Below are positions 26,062 through 34,691 of a DNA stretch of 64,000 nt, piece by piece. The number at the start of each line of letters is the position of its first letter. The stretch's first letter is position 1. A program made the position numbers and the translations under genes. The DNA is from Kribbella sp. VKM Ac-2569 (GTDB lineage Bacteria; Actinomycetota; Actinomycetes; Propionibacteriales; Kribbellaceae): positions 868,001 to 932,000 of the forward strand of contig NZ_SGXJ01000003.1 in NCBI RefSeq assembly GCF_004216905.1. The letters are read 5' to 3'. The notes under the pieces are model-generated. The model saw only the letters and a list, made by a program, of their open reading frames with translations, had not been told where the DNA came from and did no database searches.

Positions 26062-26157
26062 GACCGAAAGCCCACCAGCAGGTTGCCCGGCTCAACCGGA
26101 CGTACGACGCGTTCGCGCGGGCGTATCAGTCGCCGTTCTCAGACCTCTTATAGGTGA

Positions 26158-29100
26158 GTGGGGGTGGAGCAAATGGCGATTCTTCTGGATCCGCCGGTCG
26201 AGGGACTCACATCGGATACGGATGTCTCCTTTCACTACGGGCGGCGGGTGGTGTTGCTGATTGTGGGCGTCGGCGTGCTCGCGCTCGGCGCAGTGTTTCT
26301 CGGCGACCGTGTCGGAGACGATGACTTGCCGCGGGCGGTCTGGGTCGCGTTCCTTGTGCTCGCCATCGTGCTGGTGGTCGTTCTGCTCGCCACCGACCTG
26401 GAGCGCCACTTGCGTGCCGTACTGCGCTGGCTTGCTCTGATCCTGTTTGCTCTTGCCGCCGCACACTTCGGCGACGCGGCGAGTCTCAAGGGCACTCCGA
26501 GGTCGATCGTCGAGATCGAACTCGCCGGCACCAGCGACGCATGGACGGCCTGCGCGTGCGGCGATGCCTTCACGAGGGCCGTTCAACAGGACTTCTGGTT
26601 CATCGCCTCCTACGTCTTCCTGCTCGGCCTACTGGCGTCGTGGGCCGGCAACTACTTCCGGCTGCCGGCGCTACGGCGAGCGCGTACCACCGTGGTCATC
26701 GCTGTCGTCGTCGCGGGCGTCTTCGACGTCGCCGAGAACATCCTCATGCTCACCGCGGGATCGTCGAACGGGCCCTGGCGGTTCGTCGCGGTCTGCGCCT
26801 GGGCCAAGTTCACCCTGCTCCTCGTCGCCATCGTCTACACCGCGGCAGGTGCCTTCGCCTGGTGGTCGACGCCACGCTGGGTCAGGACCGCCTCTCTGAA
26901 GCTGCCGTCGTACGCCCAAAAGGTGGCCGGCATGGCTCCGACGCCGGAACCTTCGGAAGAGGTCGCGCAAGCCGCAGAGGGCACCCAGATGCGACGCGCC
27001 GATCCCCCGTCCGGACCGGCGAGGTATGGCATTGCCCTTTCCGGTGGCGGCATCCGGGCGTCGTCGATCAGCCTCGGCGCACTCCAGGCGCTCGACGACG
27101 GCGTCCTCGGCTGGTCCGGGGCGCGCGCCGTCACCGCGGTGTCGGGTGGATCGAACATGGCGGCCGGCTGGAGCATCTCGCGATCCAGCCTCCCGACGAC
27201 GGATGAGGAGAGCCGTGAACGAGAGCGCCTCCGCCAGCTGGCACCTCGACCGTGGCGGCAGCGGGAAAACGGGTGGCTCACCCCCGAGGAGCGCCATCTG
27301 GTCGACAACCTCGGGTACCTCGGGTCGAACCAGCCTCGAGGATCCGACACCGATCCGGCAGCCGCGAAGGCGACCAGGCAATCCGGACCCGAGGGCAATC
27401 AGACCTCCACCAAGGCGTCGTACCGCCCAGCCGTGTTCGCAACGGTGATCGCCGGGCTGACAGTCAACCTGGTGGTGCTACTGAGCATGGGCTGGGCAAT
27501 CACACGGCCTGTGGGCTGGGCATTGCGCAGCCTCACGGGCCAGGGCGGCGAGCTGCCGAACGGCGCGATGCACGGACTCGTCAAGGACCATTTGCTCGCA
27601 CTGCCCGGGCTCATCTTCCTCGCCGCCGGATTCGTCGTCCTGATGCTCTGGGTCCTCGCCGGTCAGTTTCTCGTCGGTTACGCCCAGAACAAGCCGGCCG
27701 CGCGCGTCACACTGCAGACGCTGAAGCGGGCGTCGTACAGCGCGCTCGGCCTTGGTGCGTTGCTCGCACTGACCTTGTGGGGCTTCATCGAGCTGGTCGG
27801 TGCGGTCGCCCATCTGACGTTGCCCACGCTGATCGCTACGGTCGGTGCGAGTGTCGGCGTTGTCGGCTCGGTCGTCCGCATCCTCAGGAAGCCGGCGGCG
27901 CGCTTCGCGCCCATGCTCGGCGGCTTTGCCTTCGTCGTGGTCGCGCTGGGTCTGACAGCGCTGGCGACGTGGACCGCTGCCAAGCACGAGGTGACCTGGT
28001 CCAGGGACGATCTGGTCAGCTGGCAGTCCGGCTGGAACTGGGTACTCGCGCTGGCGGTTCTGGCTGTTGTGCTCCTGGGACCCAGCTCGGAAAGCTGGTC
28101 ACTGGCGCCCTTCTACCGAGGCAAGCTGCGTCTGGCCTACGCGACGTACCGGACCGACAACGGCGAGGACGAGGTCCGTGTGCGCCCGTACGACAACGAC
28201 GTCCCTGGTACAGACGAGGCCAAGCATGAACCCGGCCTCTTCGCCTTCAACTACGACAACAAGGCGGTGCGTACGCCGCTGGTGGTGTGCACGACCAGCA
28301 CCGTGACCTCACGTGCGGTCCGTACCCGCTACGGCACTCCGGCTCTGAGCGTGACGTTCGACCCTGAGCGGACGATCTTGCATCTGCCCCAGGACGGGCG
28401 CGGCAACACCCTGCAGTTCGCCGCATCCACACGGGTGCTCGACCGGCTCGGCGAGAAGCTGAACAAGCGGATCACCACGATGATGGCGGTCGCCATCTCC
28501 AGCGCGGCGGTCTCCCCCGCGATGGGGCGGTACCAGATCGGCCCGACCAGCATGCTGCTGGCCTTCTTCAACATCCGGCTCGGGGTGTGGATCGCCAACC
28601 CGCGCTTCATCACCCAACTCGAAGCCGCCGAGCTGGACAAGGAGATCGACCTGTCGTATCCCCGGACCGGGCTCGGCTACCTGTTCAAGGAGTTCTTCGG
28701 GATCCACGACCTCGACGACCCCTACCTGTACCTGACCGACGGCGGGCACTGGGAGAACACCGGACTCGTCGAGCTGCTCCGGATCCCCGAAATCACCGAG
28801 ATCGTCTGCGTCGACGCCGACTCCGGTCCGGGTGACGCGACGAGCTCACTCGGCAAGGCCATCGCGATCGCCCCGAGCGAGTGCGACATCCGGATCGACA
28901 TCAGTCTCGACCCGCTCCGGGCAGCGCCCAGCACCTCGCGCGTCCCGGCGTACTCGCCCCGGACCGTCAACATCGGGTTCTTCAGCAAGGGCGCGGGATC
29001 GTTCACCGACCAGACGCCGGTCGGTGTCCTCTGGTACGCCAAGCCCGGCCTGGCCAAGGAGATGCCCGCGGCGCTGCTCGCCTTCCACGAGCGGTACCCG

Positions 29101-29412
29101 ACCTACCCGCGGGAGTCGACTCTGAACCAATTCTTCGACACGGCGAGCTTCGTTGCCTACCGCAACTTCGGTCGGTACAACGCCCGCCAGATCCTGCTGG
29201 CGCGCCAGAATCTCCAGGAAGCCCTGGACGAACTCCTGGTGATCACCGACCCCGTACTTCTCGAGAAGCGGCTGAAAGCCATGGCCATCGATCGAGAAGG
29301 CCACTGGGCCATCGCCGAACTCTACCGCGCCGCCAACAGCGCGGCGGGCACTGCATCTCTCATCACGTCCTACTGCCGCGCGGTAAGGAGCTCCCTCGTA
29401 GAACCCACGTGA
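26158..29412 (+). CDS. Membrane-embedded patatin-like phospholipase
   Basis: A 1084-residue protein. The N-terminal ~240 residues hold about six transmembrane helices. A patatin core starts at YGIALSGGGIRASS (oxyanion GGG at 296-298) and AVSGGS (probable nucleophile Ser329). It is then interrupted by ~350 residues containing about six more helices (roughly 425-447, 480-506, 525-548, 553-572, 588-607 and 627-641). It resumes with AISSAAVSPAMG and the DGG motif at 861-863 (catalytic Asp). Both halves of the Ser/Asp dyad are intact, so a membrane lipid acyl hydrolase is likely. The start could also be GTG 26164 or ATG 26173. Confidence 0.85.
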   Translation: MGVEQMAILLDPPVEGLTSDTDVSFHYGRRVVLLIVGVGVLALGAVFLGDRVGDDDLPRAVWVAFLVLAIVLVVVLLATDLERHLRAVLRWLALILFALAAAHFGDAASLKGTPRSIVEIELAGTSDAWTACACGDAFTRAVQQDFWFIASYVFLLGLLASWAGNYFRLPALRRARTTVVIAVVVAGVFDVAENILMLTAGSSNGPWRFVAVCAWAKFTLLLVAIVYTAAGAFAWWSTPRWVRTASLKLPSYAQKVAGMAPTPEPSEEVAQAAEGTQMRRADPPSGPARYGIALSGGGIRASSISLGALQALDDGVLGWSGARAVTAVSGGSNMAAGWSISRSSLPTTDEESRERERLRQLAPRPWRQRENGWLTPEERHLVDNLGYLGSNQPRGSDTDPAAAKATRQSGPEGNQTSTKASYRPAVFATVIAGLTVNLVVLLSMGWAITRPVGWALRSLTGQGGELPNGAMHGLVKDHLLALPGLIFLAAGFVVLMLWVLAGQFLVGYAQNKPAARVTLQTLKRASYSALGLGALLALTLWGFIELVGAVAHLTLPTLIATVGASVGVVGSVVRILRKPAARFAPMLGGFAFVVVALGLTALATWTAAKHEVTWSRDDLVSWQSGWNWVLALAVLAVVLLGPSSESWSLAPFYRGKLRLAYATYRTDNGEDEVRVRPYDNDVPGTDEAKHEPGLFAFNYDNKAVRTPLVVCTTSTVTSRAVRTRYGTPALSVTFDPERTILHLPQDGRGNTLQFAASTRVLDRLGEKLNKRITTMMAVAISSAAVSPAMGRYQIGPTSMLLAFFNIRLGVWIANPRFITQLEAAELDKEIDLSYPRTGLGYLFKEFFGIHDLDDPYLYLTDGGHWENTGLVELLRIPEITEIVCVDADSGPGDATSSLGKAIAIAPSECDIRIDISLDPLRAAPSTSRVPAYSPRTVNIGFFSKGAGSFTDQTPVGVLWYAKPGLAKEMPAALLAFHERYPTYPRESTLNQFFDTASFVAYRNFGRYNARQILLARQNLQEALDELLVITDPVLLEKRLKAMAIDREGHWAIAELYRAANSAAGTASLITSYCRAVRSSLVEPT

Positions 29413-29439
29413 CGCAGTAGAGGTGACCTACCTCACGCC

Positions 29440-30312
29440 TCAACCCAGTGTCTTCTCCGCGCGTGCCACGTCGGCCTGGATGCGTTCTGGCGGGAAGCCT
29501 TTGAGGATTGACTCGTGCACCTGGTCGACCATCCAATGCGCCTCGTAGCTGCGTCTGGTCGCCGGGCTGAGGTGGGCCAGCTTCTCCTCGACCTGCTTCA
29601 ACTCCTCGGCCCCGACCGTCCTCCGGCCGACGCTCCCCCAGTGCAGCCCGAGGAGCGCGTAGTACCGATCGCCGCGCACAGCGCCGTTGTTCCAGTCGAC
29701 CACACCGCTGACATTGCCGGCGTCATCGAACAACACGTTTCCCGGCGTGTAGTCGGTGTGCACAAGATCGTCGCCCTGCATGCGAAAGGGGCGCCCACCG
29801 TCAATCTCAAGCAGTCGCCCCAGCAGGCGCCGGCCACGCTCGCCAAGACGGCCCACGGTGTTCTCGAAAGTGCGAAAGGCTCTTGGCCGCGGGACCTCTG
29901 GACGGTCTCGTAGCACTCCAGCAAACCGGTCGTTCATCGCGATGAACGCAGCAGCCGTGGTCGAGTTGAGCTCACTCACATGACGGCCGGGCAGCCTCTC
30001 CTGCACAACAGCGACGTACCCATCAGAAAGCTCCAGCACGAGCTGATGCTCTGGAACGGGCAAGCCCTGCCCGCGTACGTCGTTCAGGACACTCGCCGTC
30101 TGCCGCATCACGGCCAACGGCGTACGAGTCCGCGTGAGCGCAGATTCCCGCCCATCCGCCCACGCAACGAACGCCGCGCTGCTCGACCCACCCACCTGAT
30201 CAGCCAGCCCGGTCAGCACCAACCCGCCACCTGTGCGCGCGTTCACCTCTTCAATGACCGCAGTCGGCGCCCACGGATTCTCCGACAACAGAAACTCAAG
30301 CCTGTGCGACAT
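29440..30312 (-). CDS. APH-family small-molecule kinase
   Basis: A 290-residue member of the aminoglycoside phosphotransferase superfamily. The catalytic loop HTDYTPGN (His185, Asp187, Asn192) and the metal-binding VVDWNNG (Asp206) are present, with an N-terminal kinase lobe holding VVQERLPGRHV. The substrate cannot be predicted: families of this kind phosphorylate antibiotics, sugars, choline or homoserine. The ATG at 30312 is preceded by GGAAGGGG at good spacing, better than the GTG at 30318. It is monocistronic by spacing. Confidence 0.82.
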   Translation of the reverse strand: MSHRLEFLLSENPWAPTAVIEEVNARTGGGLVLTGLADQVGGSSSAAFVAWADGRESALTRTRTPLAVMRQTASVLNDVRGQGLPVPEHQLVLELSDGYVAVVQERLPGRHVSELNSTTAAAFIAMNDRFAGVLRDRPEVPRPRAFRTFENTVGRLGERGRRLLGRLLEIDGGRPFRMQGDDLVHTDYTPGNVLFDDAGNVSGVVDWNNGAVRGDRYYALLGLHWGSVGRRTVGAEELKQVEEKLAHLSPATRRSYEAHWMVDQVHESILKGFPPERIQADVARAEKTLG

Positions 30313-30360
30313 CTCCACGCCCCTTCCTGTCCGAAGGGAGAGGTTAAGTTCCCAATGGGG

Positions 30361-30849
30361 TTAAGAGCTGGCCGAGCCGAACAGCTCGGCCATCCGGCGC
30401 GTCAGCTCGTCGGGCGTCACGTCCTCAATGTGTGACGCGACGGTCCACCCGTGTCCGAACGGATCGACGATGTGGCCGTCCCTGTCGCCGTAGAACTGGT
30501 CCTCCGCGGGACGCTGCAGCGTCGCACCGAGCTCCACGGCGCGTGCGATGACCGCGTCGACGTCCTCGACGTAGATGAAGAGCAACGCGGGCGAGCCCGG
30601 CAGTCCACCAGGAGGCGGCGCAGTGGTGCCTCGCTGGGGATCCTCGTCCTCGACGATGACGACCGAGTCGCCGATCTGGATCTCCGCGTGGGCGATCGTC
30701 CCTTCCGGACCGGGGAAACGCATCCGCTCGGTCGCGCCGAACACCGAGCTGTAGAACTCGAGCGCCTTGACGGCGCCCGCAACGGTGAGGGTGGGCGTCA
30801 CCCGCCGGTACGAAGCGGGGATCGGGCTGGGCTTTGCTGCCGGTGTCAT
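30361..30849 (-). CDS. VOC-family (PhnB/glyoxalase-like) protein
   Basis: A 162-residue single-domain glyoxalase-fold protein (VTPTLTVAGAVKALEFYSSVFGA at the start, FYGDRDGHIVDPFGHGW near the end). The C-terminal GHIVDPFGHGW matches the PhnB-like group, which includes proteins of unknown function and some fosfomycin- or bleomycin-resistance relatives. It is transcribed in the same direction as the APH-type kinase 49 bp downstream, so the two may be co-expressed. Confidence 0.82.
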   Translation of the reverse strand: MTPAAKPSPIPASYRRVTPTLTVAGAVKALEFYSSVFGATERMRFPGPEGTIAHAEIQIGDSVVIVEDEDPQRGTTAPPPGGLPGSPALLFIYVEDVDAVIARAVELGATLQRPAEDQFYGDRDGHIVDPFGHGWTVASHIEDVTPDELTRRMAELFGSASS

Positions 30850-30966
30850 CTGGTCTTCCTCCGTGGTCGCTCTGCTGTATCCGGGCAGCTCGAATGCCGC
30901 CCGCTATCAGTAGGACGATCGGAGACACGGCGCATACGACAGCCGTCCGGCTGCGCGTCAATCGTC

Positions 30967-31626
30967 CTAACGCTCGACGGGCAGGCCGGCCATTGCCCAT
31001 TCCGGAAAGCCGTCCTCCAGCCGGTACGCCGCACGACCTTCGTTGGCCAGCAGTCTGACGGCGTCGTCGGCGTACACGCAGTACGGCCCGCGGCAGTACG
31101 CCACGACCTGAGCACCGCTGGTCACCTCACCCAACCGCTCCTGCAGTTGGGCGAGCGGCAGCGAGATCGCGCCGGGCAGGTGCCCTGCGTCGTACTCCGC
31201 CGCCGGCCGGACGTCCAGTACGACGACGTCCCCGGCGCGAAGGCGCTTCACCAATTCGTCGCGGGTCATACTTTCGAGCGAGCCGCGGTTGCCGAGGTAG
31301 TCCTGCGCGAGCCGATCCAGACCGGAGGCATGCTCCTCGGCGGCCGCACGCATCGCCCGCCACAGATCCGTCACCGCGGGGCTTGCGAGCGCGTAGTAGA
31401 CGTGGGTTCCCGACCGGCGGGTCCGGACCAGGCCGGACCGGAGCAAGCGCTGCAAGTGGTGGGAGGTGTTCGCCACCGACTGCCCGATCTCAGTGGCGAG
31501 CTCCTCGACCGACCGCTCCCCCTGGGCCAGTACGTCGATCAGCTCCGCCCGACGACCGTTCGCCAACGCCTTCGCACCCTCTGTCAGAGCGTCGAACAGT
31601 GCTGTCTTCGCGGCGCGATCCCGCAT
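30967..31626 (-). CDS. ArsR-family repressor fused to a rhodanese domain
   Basis: A 219-residue protein. Residues ~15-95 are an ArsR winged helix (recognition part VANTSHHLQRLLRSG). Residues ~118-215 are a rhodanese domain with the active-site loop YCRGPYC (two cysteines) and LEDGFPEWAMAGLP. It is divergent from the MBL-rhodanese and MFS-rhodanese genes, and two operators with TTCAAG/CTTGA half-sites lie between. The layout suggests a repressor whose rhodanese domain carries or senses sulfane sulfur directly (inference). It lacks the classical ELCVC metal site, so a metal inducer is unlikely. Confidence 0.9.
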   Translation of the reverse strand: MRDRAAKTALFDALTEGAKALANGRRAELIDVLAQGERSVEELATEIGQSVANTSHHLQRLLRSGLVRTRRSGTHVYYALASPAVTDLWRAMRAAAEEHASGLDRLAQDYLGNRGSLESMTRDELVKRLRAGDVVVLDVRPAAEYDAGHLPGAISLPLAQLQERLGEVTSGAQVVAYCRGPYCVYADDAVRLLANEGRAAYRLEDGFPEWAMAGLPVER

Positions 31627-31649
31627 CTGTCAGCCTCCTGACCAGCGTA

Positions 31650-31667
31650 TTCAAGTGCTTTCTTGAC
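31650..31667. promoter_or_regulatory. ArsR-type operator 1 of the rhodanese module
   Basis: TTCAAG (31650-31655) and CTTGAC (31662-31667) surround TGCTTT: five of six outer positions are complementary. It is 23 bp upstream of the ArsR-rhodanese start and shares the half-site and 6-bp spacing of operator 2, exactly 42 bp away (four helical turns). Confidence 0.65.
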
Positions 31668-31691
31668 AATACCCCAGCTCCGGCGCTCTTA

Positions 31692-31709
31692 TTCAAGTAG
31701 TTCCTTGAA
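31692..31709. promoter_or_regulatory. ArsR-type operator 2 of the rhodanese module
   Basis: TTCAAGTAGTTCCTTGAA is a perfect 6-bp inverted repeat with a 6-bp spacer. It lies 16 bp before the ATG at 31726 and therefore overlaps the expected promoter or 5' end of the MBL-rhodanese gene. Paired with operator 1, it suggests one repressor controls both directions. Confidence 0.7.
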
Positions 31710-31725
31710 CAGGATGGCGGGAGCG

Positions 31726-33051
31726 ATGACGGTTGTTCCGCTGGTGGACGAGGGCCTGGGCAACTCGGCGTACCTGGTTGACCTGGACGACGGCCGCGCG
31801 CTGGTGGTCGACGTCAGCGTCGACCTCCGGGCCGCGACCGCGGCAGTTGAGCGGCGTGGACTGACCGTCGCGTTCGCCGCGGACACGCATCTGCATGCCG
31901 ACTTCCTCTCCGGTGCGCGACAGCTAGCCGCGAGCCAAGGCACCGAGATCCTCGCCTCCGCCGCTGGTCATCGCGAGTTCGGCCACCGCGGCCTGCATGA
32001 CGGGGACGAGGTCGACCTCGGCGGGCTGCGCCTGCGAGCACTCGGTACGCCGGGTCACACCCACGAGCACCTGTCCTTCCTTCTCCTCGACGGCGCGCGC
32101 CCGCTCGGCGTCTTCACCGGCGGATCGCTGCTCGTCGGAGCAGCCGCCCGTACCGACCTCGTCTCCCCCGATCAGACCGAGGCGCTCGCCCGTGCGCAGT
32201 ACGCCTCGCTGCGGCGTCTCGCCGAACTGCCCGACGACGTGGCGGTCTGGCCGACCCACGGTGCCGGGTCGTTCTGCTCTGCTCCCCCGGATGCCGACCG
32301 AGTCAGCACGATCGGCCGCGAACGGGCAACGAATCCGCTGTTGCAGGTCGGCAGCGAGGACGCGTTCGTGAAGGAACTGCTCGAGTCGCTCGGCAGCTTC
32401 CCGCCGTACTTCCTGCGGTTGCCTGAAATCAACCGACGCGGTCCGGCCGTCCTGTACTTCGCCCCATCTCTACGACCCCTCGATGCCCCGGCGCTCCGGA
32501 GTATGGATGCCGAGTTGGTCGACGTCCGACCGACGAGAGATTTCGCGGCCGCGCACATCCCGGGCGCGTTGTCGATCCCGCTGCGGCCGGCGTTCGCGTC
32601 GTGGCTGGGCTGGCTGGTGCCGGACCGCCGGCCGGTGATCGTCGTACGGCGACCTGACCAGGACGCCGACGAGATCGCGTGGCAAGCGGCCAAGATCGTC
32701 TACAACGTCGTCGGCGAACTGCGCGGCGGGATGGATGCGTGGGACGCCGAGACCGTGCACACCCAGCTGATCCGCCCGGGCGACGTCCACGGGGCGGTCC
32801 TCGACGTCCGGCAGGAGTCCGAGTTCCACGGCGGCCACCTCCCCCACGCCCAGCACATCGAACTCGGCGCGCTCGTGGACCGCGCCCATGAGGTACGACG
32901 CGAACCGCTGGTGGTGATGTGTGGCCACGGCGAGCGCGCGATGAGCGCCGCGAGTTTGCTGGAACGCACCGGGCACCGTGATCTCGCCGTACTCGTCGGC
33001 GGAGCGGAGGACTGGGCCGCGGCGACCGGGCAGGATCTGGAGACCGGCTGA
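31726..33051 (+). CDS. MBL-fold persulfide-dioxygenase-like protein with two rhodanese domains
   Basis: A 441-residue protein. The N-terminal half is a metallo-beta-lactamase fold of the ETHE1 type (THLHADFLSG, GTPGHTHEHL, WPTHGAGS), which oxidises glutathione or mycothiol persulfide to sulfite. Two rhodanese domains follow. The first (LVDVRPTRDFAAAHIPGALS) has VVRRPDQ where the catalytic Cys loop should be and is probably inactive. The second has MCGHGERA with its Cys. ATGs at 31714 and 31726 are possible; I prefer 31726 because the first lies too close to operator 2 and has no RBS, though neither is perfect. The stop overlaps the MFS-rhodanese ATG. Confidence 0.88.
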   Translation: MTVVPLVDEGLGNSAYLVDLDDGRALVVDVSVDLRAATAAVERRGLTVAFAADTHLHADFLSGARQLAASQGTEILASAAGHREFGHRGLHDGDEVDLGGLRLRALGTPGHTHEHLSFLLLDGARPLGVFTGGSLLVGAAARTDLVSPDQTEALARAQYASLRRLAELPDDVAVWPTHGAGSFCSAPPDADRVSTIGRERATNPLLQVGSEDAFVKELLESLGSFPPYFLRLPEINRRGPAVLYFAPSLRPLDAPALRSMDAELVDVRPTRDFAAAHIPGALSIPLRPAFASWLGWLVPDRRPVIVVRRPDQDADEIAWQAAKIVYNVVGELRGGMDAWDAETVHTQLIRPGDVHGAVLDVRQESEFHGGHLPHAQHIELGALVDRAHEVRREPLVVMCGHGERAMSAASLLERTGHRDLAVLVGGAEDWAAATGQDLETG

Positions 33052-34691
33052 TGCAGCTCGGGATCCGCGCAAATCTCGCCCAGTTCAGCCTGCTCGTCGC
33101 GGTCAACGCGCTCGTCGGCGGGATGCTCGGGCAAGAACGCACCGTCCTGCCGCTACTCGCCGACCACACGTTCCACCTCACCGGGTACACGTTCTTGCTC
33201 ACCTACGTCCTCGCCTTCGGCCTCACCAAGGCCGCGACGAACTACTTCGCGGGCACCTGGTCGGACCGGTTCGGTCGCAAACCCGTCCTGGTGGTCGGCT
33301 GGCTGATCGCCGTGCCGGTTCCGCTGCTCCTCATCTGGGCACCGTCCTGGGGCTGGGTCGTCGCCACCAACGTGCTCCTGGGCGTCAACCAGGGCCTGAC
33401 CTGGTCGGCCACAGTGATCATGAAGATCGACCTGGCAGGCCCACACCGGCGAGGCCTGGCAATGGGTCTGAACGAGGCCGCCGGCTACGTCGCCGTCGCG
33501 GTGACGGCCCTGGCCACGGGGTATCTCGCCGCGCGCTACGGCCTGCGTCCGGCCCCGTTCCTGCTCGGCTTGTCGTACGCCGCTCTCGGGCTCGGCTTGT
33601 CGGCGTTCGTCGTACGCGAAACCCGAGGACACGCGCAGCTGGAGGCTGCTGGACATCACACTCGGGGCGAGGTGACGAATCGCCAGGTGTTCAGCCGGAC
33701 AAGCCTGCGCGAGCCGGCACTGTCGTCGGCCAGCCAGGCCGGGATGGTGAACAACCTGAACGACGGACTCGCGTGGGGACTGTTCCCGATCCTGTTCGCC
33801 ACCGCAGGATTGTCCGTTGCGCGGATCGGGATCCTCGCCGCGCTCTACCCGGCCGTTTGGGGCCTTGGGCAACTTGTCACCGGTCCGCTGTCGGATCGCT
33901 GGGGACGCAAGTGGCTGATCACCGCGGGCATGCTCGTCCAAGCCGTGGCCCTCGCAACGACCGCCGCGGCCGACAGCTTCCCGCTGTGGGCAGCGGCCGC
34001 AGTACTGCTCGGCGTCGGCACCGCGATGGTCTATCCGACACTGCTCGCCACTATCGGCGACGTCGCCCATCCCGCCTGGCGCGCGCGAGCCGTCGGCGTC
34101 TACCGGCTGTGGCGCGATGGCGGGTTCGCGGTCGGCGCGATTCTGGCCGGTCTGGTCGCGGACCTCTGGGGACTGCGGGCGGCGGTCTGGGTCGTCGCAG
34201 TCATCACCGCCTTGTCGGGTCTCGTGGTCGCGATCCGCATGTATGAAACCCATCCGGCCGCGTCGCGACGGCGGCGACCGATGCCGATCGACGACTGGGT
34301 CGCCACAGTCCAGGCCGAGCTGCCGCGCCTCAGTCCCGAGGAGGCGTACGACGCCGTACGGCGAAACGAGGCGATGATCGTCGACACCCGGCCCGAATTC
34401 CAGCGACGGGCAAGCGGTGAGATCCCTGGAGCGTTCGTCATCGAACGAAACCACCTGGAATGGCGGCTCGACCCCACGAGCACTGCGAGAATTCCCGAGG
34501 CCGTTGCGCACGGCATCCAGTGGATCGTCATCTGCGAAGGCGGGTACTCCTCGAGCCTCGCCGCTCGCTCTCTGCGAGAACTCGGACTATTCCGTAGTAC
34601 CGACGTCATCGGTGGATTCGAGGCCTGGCAGGAAGCCCGTCTGCCGGTCACCCATCCCAAGACCCCGACCCGCCCGGCGACACATTCTTGA
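33051..34691 (+). CDS. MFS transporter fused to C-terminal rhodanese domain
   Basis: A 546-residue fusion. Residues 1-405 are a twelve-helix MFS carrier with a loop-2 motif GTWSDRFGRKP and its repeat LSDRWGRK. Residues ~425-535 are a rhodanese domain (MIVDTRPEFQRRASGEIPGA, then VICEGGYSSSLAARSL with catalytic Cys, and DVIGGFEAWQEARLP). It is the second gene of the sulfur operon, coupled by a one-base overlap. A transporter carrying its own sulfurtransferase suggests export of a sulfur species such as sulfite or thiosulfate, or regulation by persulfide (inference). The last 44 bp overlap the convergent DUF2461 gene. Confidence 0.88.
   Translation: MQLGIRANLAQFSLLVAVNALVGGMLGQERTVLPLLADHTFHLTGYTFLLTYVLAFGLTKAATNYFAGTWSDRFGRKPVLVVGWLIAVPVPLLLIWAPSWGWVVATNVLLGVNQGLTWSATVIMKIDLAGPHRRGLAMGLNEAAGYVAVAVTALATGYLAARYGLRPAPFLLGLSYAALGLGLSAFVVRETRGHAQLEAAGHHTRGEVTNRQVFSRTSLREPALSSASQAGMVNNLNDGLAWGLFPILFATAGLSVARIGILAALYPAVWGLGQLVTGPLSDRWGRKWLITAGMLVQAVALATTAAADSFPLWAAAAVLLGVGTAMVYPTLLATIGDVAHPAWRARAVGVYRLWRDGGFAVGAILAGLVADLWGLRAAVWVVAVITALSGLVVAIRMYETHPAASRRRRPMPIDDWVATVQAELPRLSPEEAYDAVRRNEAMIVDTRPEFQRRASGEIPGAFVIERNHLEWRLDPTSTARIPEAVAHGIQWIVICEGGYSSSLAARSLRELGLFRSTDVIGGFEAWQEARLPVTHPKTPTRPATHS

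Noticed and set aside
30967..31626. Metal-sensing ArsR for arsenic
   Set aside because: The winged helix lacks the ELCVC thiols and the protein carries a rhodanese domain with a sulfur-linked operon, so sulfur sensing is more likely.
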